A stretch of 9,216 nucleotides of DNA. Origin: Caldifarciminota bacterium (GTDB lineage Bacteria; WOR-3; Hydrothermia; WGAB01). Position 1 is the stretch's first letter. Every line of letters starts with the position of its first letter. Shown here in pieces: positions 6,446-9,216 of the stretch. Both the position numbers and the translations under genes were made by a program. The stretch is from the NCBI GenBank assembly GCA_015489295.1, contig WGAB01000197.1, positions 1-9,216 on the forward strand, given 5' to 3'. The notes beneath the pieces were generated by a model. That model searched no databases. It was not told the origin of the DNA and saw only the letters and a list, made by a program, of their open reading frames with translations.

Positions 6446-6980
6446 GGAGATGCAGCGGGCCCTGGAGGCCTGCCGGGCCTGCGAGCCGCTGCTGGACCGC
6501 TGGGTCGACCTCACGGTTCAGGTGTTCCAGAACCAGGGCAAGGTCCTGCTCTGCGGCAACGGCGGTTCCCATGCCCAGGCCCAGCACCTGGCCGTGGAGT
6601 ACACCGTGCGGTTCAAAAAGGACCGGCCGCCTTTGCCTGCCGTGGCCCTCTCTTCCGATCCAGCCTACCTCACCGCCCACACCAACGACATGGGCTTTGA
6701 AGGGGTGTTTGCCCGGCAGGTGGAGGCCCTGGGGGAGCCCGGCGACCTGCTGGTGGCCCTCAGCACCTCAGGGCGCTCCCGGAACGTGCTGCACGCCCTG
6801 GAAACTGCCCGGAACCGTGGGCTATATACGGTATTCCTGACCGGTCCCCATCCGGCCCCCACCCGGGCCGACCTCGTGATCCGGGTGCCGGTGGAGGGCG
6901 TTGCCCGAATCCAGGAGATCCATCTGCTCCTGGGCCACGTGTGGGTGGACGCTGTGGAGGAACGCCTGGGGTACCGGTGA
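6414..6980 (+). CDS. gmhA: SIS-domain phosphoheptose isomerase (GmhA)
   Basis: Converts sedoheptulose 7-phosphate into D-glycero-D-manno-heptose 7-phosphate, the first step of ADP- or GDP-heptose synthesis for LPS core or S-layer/surface glycans, in the cytosol. The 188 residues fit the family (about 190). A helical N-terminus is followed by GKVLLCGNGGSHAQAQHLAVEY (42-63), LPAVALSSDPAYLTAHTNDMGFEGVFARQVEAL (74-106), GDLLVALSTSGRS (110-122), the late TG loop FLTGP (141-145) and RIQEIHLLLGH (165-175). These are the sugar-phosphate-binding and catalytic segments of GmhA. One small variation is SHAQAQH where many have SAADAQH. DiaA, a close SIS relative without this role, is a possible alternative, but the neighbouring rmlD-like gene and acyltransferase favour the glycan function. 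The next steps (hldE, gmhB) are not in the window. It ends 22 nt before the terminator. Confidence 0.88.
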   Translation: MPQSRLKQTLEEMQRALEACRACEPLLDRWVDLTVQVFQNQGKVLLCGNGGSHAQAQHLAVEYTVRFKKDRPPLPAVALSSDPAYLTAHTNDMGFEGVFARQVEALGEPGDLLVALSTSGRSRNVLHALETARNRGLYTVFLTGPHPAPTRADLVIRVPVEGVARIQEIHLLLGHVWVDAVEERLGYR

Positions 6981-6992
6981 ATGGGTGCCGGC

Positions 6993-7038
6993 GAAAATAA
7001 ACCGCGCCCCCGGCTGTAGCCGGGGGCGCGGAGTTTTT
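6993..7038. terminator. Bidirectional intrinsic terminator between convergent operons
   Basis: A perfect 13-bp GC-rich stem (CCGCGCCCCCGGC, 7002-7014, with its complement at 7019-7031) closes a TGTA loop. On the + strand it is followed by AG and five T (7034-7038). On the - strand it is followed by TTTATTTTC (complement of 6993-7001). It lies 22 nt after the gmhA stop and 22 nt after the stop of the opposing gene, so it can end transcription from both sides. Confidence 0.92.
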
Positions 7039-7053
7039 GACTCTGCTCGTGGC

Positions 7054-8886
7054 TCAGTGGAGTACCACCAGCCGGTAGGTGCGGCGGAACCCGTCGGCCG
7101 ACACCTTCAGGAAGTACACGCCGGAGGCAAAGTCCTTCAACGGCACCCGGAGCTCGTGCTGGCCCGCCTGCAGGGTGCCCCGGAACACCCGCTGCACCCG
7201 GCGTCCGGCAGCATTATAGAGCACGAGGTCCAGCTCGGTGGCCAAGGCCAGCTGCACCTTCAGCACCGCTGCCCTGCGGACAATGCCGGGCACCCGCACC
7301 AGGAAGGGGCCCGAGGACCCGTTCTCGGCCACATCCACATAGATGAACACGAAGTCGTCATCCCCCCGGGGCTCGATGGTGAAACCGCTGAAGGTAAAGC
7401 GCACCACCCCGGTCACACCGATGGTATCGCCCTCGTGGGGCTGGTAGGTGTATGCGTTTCGGTTCCCTACGTGGGCCACGCCGGTGCCGTCGTCGATCTC
7501 AAAGTAAGGGCTGCCCTCGTTGGGGTTCACCACCCAGGCGGTGTCCACGTGCACCAGCACGCCCTCCACGGCCTCACCGTTGCCGCCCGGCGCCAGCACA
7601 CCGGTGGAAATGTCCACCGGCTCCGGCAGCGGATGGCCACTGGACACCACCCGGAAGTAGATCACGTCCATGATCTCGGTCATGTAGTTGTACTCGTTCA
7701 CCGTGCCCACCAGGATCACCGAGTCGCCCATCAACGGCTCGTGGTCGTAGTCGTACACCATGATGCCCGAGAAGAACCCGCCCTGGGCCTCTTCAATGTA
7801 GTACCAGCTGGACGCCGTGGAATCCATGGTGCAGATGCCCGAAACGGTCACCCGGCGGCCCCGCCAGTTGCTCAGGCCGCTGTCGGCGGTGTCGCTCTGG
7901 ATGGTGGTGATCGGGATGATGCCGCCCCAGAAGGACACGGAATCCGGCGGCATGGGGTTGCCCACGGTGTCCTGGATTCCAGAAACGGTCAGCAGGTACT
8001 CGGTGCCCGGGGTCATGGCCGTGGTGGCGAGGTGCACGAGCTTCGGGTCGGCCGCATCCCGGGTGGCCGAAAGCACGGAAACGCCGCCGCTAATCGCATA
8101 GTTGGCCGGGTTCTCGGCCGAGGTTTCGTCGACCGGCGCCGTGAAGTACACGTACACCGAGTCGTTGGTTACCGCAAAGGCCATGGAAAGGTGCAGCACG
8201 TGCACGGTGATGTCCTCATCCGACCGGGGCTCAATGCGAAACAGGCCGTAATAGACCCGCACCGGCCCCCGCACGGTGAGGTTGTCGCCCAGCTGCGGGG
8301 TGTAGGTGTAGTTGCCGTTGTTGCGGATGTACACATAGCCGGTGCCGTCGGTCACCTCCCAGTCGTTGTTCGGGCCGGTGGTGCTGGTGACATACACGCT
8401 GTTGAGCTGCACCAGCACGCCCTCGTAGGCCTCGGCCGAGTCCGGGGGATACATGCTGGTGGCCGTGGTGTCCAGGTAGCCGCAGTAGATCTCGGCCGCC
8501 GGCGGCAGCGGATGGCCACTGGACACGATGACGGCGTCGGAAGCATTGCTCACCTTGATCTCGGTGTTGCCGTAGTACTCGTCCACCTGGCCGGTGATGA
8601 CCACCGAGTCGCCCCTCTGGATCGGCACCACCGCCTGGTTGGAGGTGAAGTACACCTGAATGCCCGACCACGGGCCGCCGCCAGCCTCCTCAAGGTAGAA
8701 CACCCGGGAACCGGCCACCTCACCGACATCGGTCACCGCGATGCCCGTGGTGGTCACCACCTGGCCGATGTAGGCCGAAGTATCCGACCCGGGCAGGCGG
8801 TTCCCCTGGATCTCGTGGATGGGCACAAACTCCTGGGCCGCCAGGAGCCCGGGCATCAGACCCAGCACCCACAGCAACCGCTTCAT
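7054..8886 (-). CDS. Secreted protein with duplicated YhcR/ExeM-type OB-fold units, an Ig-like domain and a T9SS-like C-terminal tail
   Basis: A 610-residue exported protein of unknown precise role. Residues 1-18 are a signal peptide (MKRLLWVLGLMPGLLAAQ). Unit 1 (about 22-228) starts with VPIHEIQGNRLPGSDTSAYIG and continues with FYLEEAGGGPWSGIQVYF, GDSVVITGQVDEYYGNTEI and VSSGHPLP. This is the pattern of the OB-fold domain that accompanies extracellular endonucleases such as ExeM/NucH and YhcR. Its second half ends in FRIEPRSDED. Residues about 230-320 form a Big_5/SbsA-like Ig domain (VYVYFTAPVDETSAENPANY). Unit 2 (about 328-514) repeats unit 1, again with VSSGHPLP, EGVLV, DGTG and FTIEPRGDDD. 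Residues about 527-610 form a sorting-tail-like sandwich (LDLVLYNAAGRRVQRVF, FASGVYFLKV). No endonuclease/phosphatase catalytic domain is present, so binding or structural work is more likely than catalysis. I use ATG 8886 (AAGGAGG upstream, signal peptide directly after it), not ATG 8907. A weak promoter (TTGGCC/AACAAT) may lie in the 51-nt gap before it. Confidence 0.82.
   Translation of the reverse strand: MKRLLWVLGLMPGLLAAQEFVPIHEIQGNRLPGSDTSAYIGQVVTTTGIAVTDVGEVAGSRVFYLEEAGGGPWSGIQVYFTSNQAVVPIQRGDSVVITGQVDEYYGNTEIKVSNASDAVIVSSGHPLPPAAEIYCGYLDTTATSMYPPDSAEAYEGVLVQLNSVYVTSTTGPNNDWEVTDGTGYVYIRNNGNYTYTPQLGDNLTVRGPVRVYYGLFRIEPRSDEDITVHVLHLSMAFAVTNDSVYVYFTAPVDETSAENPANYAISGGVSVLSATRDAADPKLVHLATTAMTPGTEYLLTVSGIQDTVGNPMPPDSVSFWGGIIPITTIQSDTADSGLSNWRGRRVTVSGICTMDSTASSWYYIEEAQGGFFSGIMVYDYDHEPLMGDSVILVGTVNEYNYMTEIMDVIYFRVVSSGHPLPEPVDISTGVLAPGGNGEAVEGVLVHVDTAWVVNPNEGSPYFEIDDGTGVAHVGNRNAYTYQPHEGDTIGVTGVVRFTFSGFTIEPRGDDDFVFIYVDVAENGSSGPFLVRVPGIVRRAAVLKVQLALATELDLVLYNAAGRRVQRVFRGTLQAGQHELRVPLKDFASGVYFLKVSADGFRRTYRLVVLH
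7624..7647. repeat. Copy 1 of a 24-nt perfect direct repeat inside the OB-fold gene
   Basis: The 24 bases here are identical to 8503-8526. On the - strand they encode the VSSGHPLP segment of unit 2 (residues about 414-421). Identity at the DNA level within a diverged protein duplication suggests either strong constraint or local gene conversion. Confidence 0.7.
8503..8526. repeat. Copy 2 of the 24-nt perfect direct repeat inside the OB-fold gene
   Basis: Identical to 7624-7647; it encodes the VSSGHPLP segment of unit 1 (residues about 121-128). The two copies are about 880 bases apart, which is the repeat period of the duplicated OB-fold units (about 293 residues). Confidence 0.7.
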
Positions 8887-8894
8887 GGCTGAAA

Positions 8895-8901
8895 CCTCCT
8901 T
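8895..8901 (-). promoter_or_regulatory. Strong Shine-Dalgarno (AAGGAGG) for the secreted OB-fold protein
   Basis: AAGGAGG on the - strand, 8 nt before the ATG whose first base is 8886. It decides the start over the in-frame ATG at 8907, which would put seven residues before the signal peptide and bury the ribosome site in coding sequence. Confidence 0.8.
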
Positions 8902-8937
8902 GTGCATTGTTGTGTTTTGTCAGCCTGGGGCCAACCC

Positions 8938-9216
8938 TTAGGGGACGACCCCGAACTCCTGCAATACCCGCACCAGGACCTCGGCCGCCCGGCCGTTGCC
9001 GTTGAGTTTGTGCAGCGGAAACCCCAGAAACACCACCTGGGCCGGGCCGCCGGCCGGATACCGGAGCGACACAAAGGCCGGTGACCAGAACACTACGTCC
9101 GGAAACCGGTACAGGCCCTCGCTCAGGGTATCGGGCACGAAGCCCGTAATATGCGCGACGCTGCCCACTGAGAGATGCAGGGTGTCCGGGTAGCCCTCCA
9201 CCTCGCCCACCAGGGG
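8938..9216 (-). CDS. C-terminal 92 residues of an unidentified protein (5' end beyond the window)
   Basis: The frame is open to the right edge, and codons fill 9216 down to the TAA at 8938-8940. The GTG at 9210 is internal. Visible residues include GSVAHITGFVPDTLSEGLYRF, VVFWSPAFVSLRYPAG and a closing QVVFLGFPLHKLNGNGRAAEVLVRVLQEFGV. A final 'vvFlGFPl..l......a..l....l..fg' is often seen at the C-terminal edge of Rossmann-like, glutamine-amidotransferase-like or ThuA-like domains in large secreted proteins. That suggestion is weak, and I do not recognise the family with confidence. There is no sorting tail after the domain. It lies 51 nt upstream of the OB-fold gene on the same strand, with no clear terminator between, so the two may be co-transcribed. 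Confidence 0.6.
   Translation of the reverse strand, partial: PLVGEVEGYPDTLHLSVGSVAHITGFVPDTLSEGLYRFPDVVFWSPAFVSLRYPAGGPAQVVFLGFPLHKLNGNGRAAEVLVRVLQEFGVVP

Noticed and set aside
7212..7217. A TATAAT on the - strand
   Set aside because: It lies inside the coding sequence of the sorting tail (the Leu-Tyr-Asn codons of LYNAAG) with no start codon suitably downstream; coincidence of codons.
6901..8892. A 663-codon open frame on the + strand opposite the secreted OB-fold gene
   Set aside because: Its translation is His/Gly/Val/Arg-rich without any family resemblance, overlaps gmhA and crosses the terminator hairpin. The - strand frame has a signal peptide, Shine-Dalgarno, repeated domains and a sorting tail. 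The long antisense frame is a by-product of GC-rich codon bias.
8902..9084. A short + strand frame in the gap and over the right-edge gene
   Set aside because: No ribosome site or family resemblance; it overlaps the well-supported - strand frame.

Overview
The window is GC-rich bacterial DNA, densely packed, with intact housekeeping and cell-envelope genes and no sign of mobile elements, phage genes, CRISPR arrays, tRNA or rRNA. Two traits hint at the organism. A secreted protein ends in a T9SS-like beta-sandwich tail of the kind common in the FCB group and related candidate phyla (for example WOR-3/Hydrothermae-like lineages). In addition, several genes have a TATAAT-type -10 box almost touching the start codon, which suggests leaderless transcription. 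The high GC and Arg/Leu/Pro-rich proteins would suit a thermophile. The phylum assignment is inference only.

Left edge (1-323): the 3' end of a gene on the + strand encoding a carboxypeptidase-regulatory-like beta-sandwich domain. A 227-base non-coding stretch follows and ends in a -10 box 6 nt before the next ATG.

Centre-left (551-4456, + strand): an unusual single-chain fusion of ThiD (HMP/HMP-P kinase of thiamine synthesis) with a complete CsaA-type tRNA-binding domain. Behind a second -10 box comes a tight cluster of membrane diadenylate cyclase CdaA, its YbbR-domain partner CdaR, and an RNA m5C methyltransferase of the NOL1/NOP2/Sun family. CdaA makes c-di-AMP and CdaR is its usual regulator, so this is the classic c-di-AMP module, with a methyltransferase instead of the frequently seen glmM as the next gene.

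Centre-right (4503-6980, + strand): behind a third -10 box lies a probable surface-glycan operon. It contains a BioF2/CelD-type GNAT acyltransferase, an RmlD-like NAD(P)-dependent sugar-nucleotide reductase, and a GmhA-type phosphoheptose isomerase. The last two genes overlap. The operon ends at a perfect 13-bp hairpin with T-rich tracts on both sides, acting as a shared terminator with the convergent genes.

Right (7054-9216, - strand): a 610-residue secreted protein made of two duplicated YhcR/ExeM-type OB-fold units around an Ig-like domain, with a signal peptide, a strong Shine-Dalgarno and a T9SS-like C-terminal tail. It has no nuclease catalytic domain. Upstream of it is the C-terminal end of a further unidentified protein that runs off the window.

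No single spectacular new system is evident. The most noteworthy items are the ThiD-CsaA fusion, the recurrent leaderless promoter layout, the altered RHR motif in CdaA, and the catalytic-domain-free OB-fold repeat protein.
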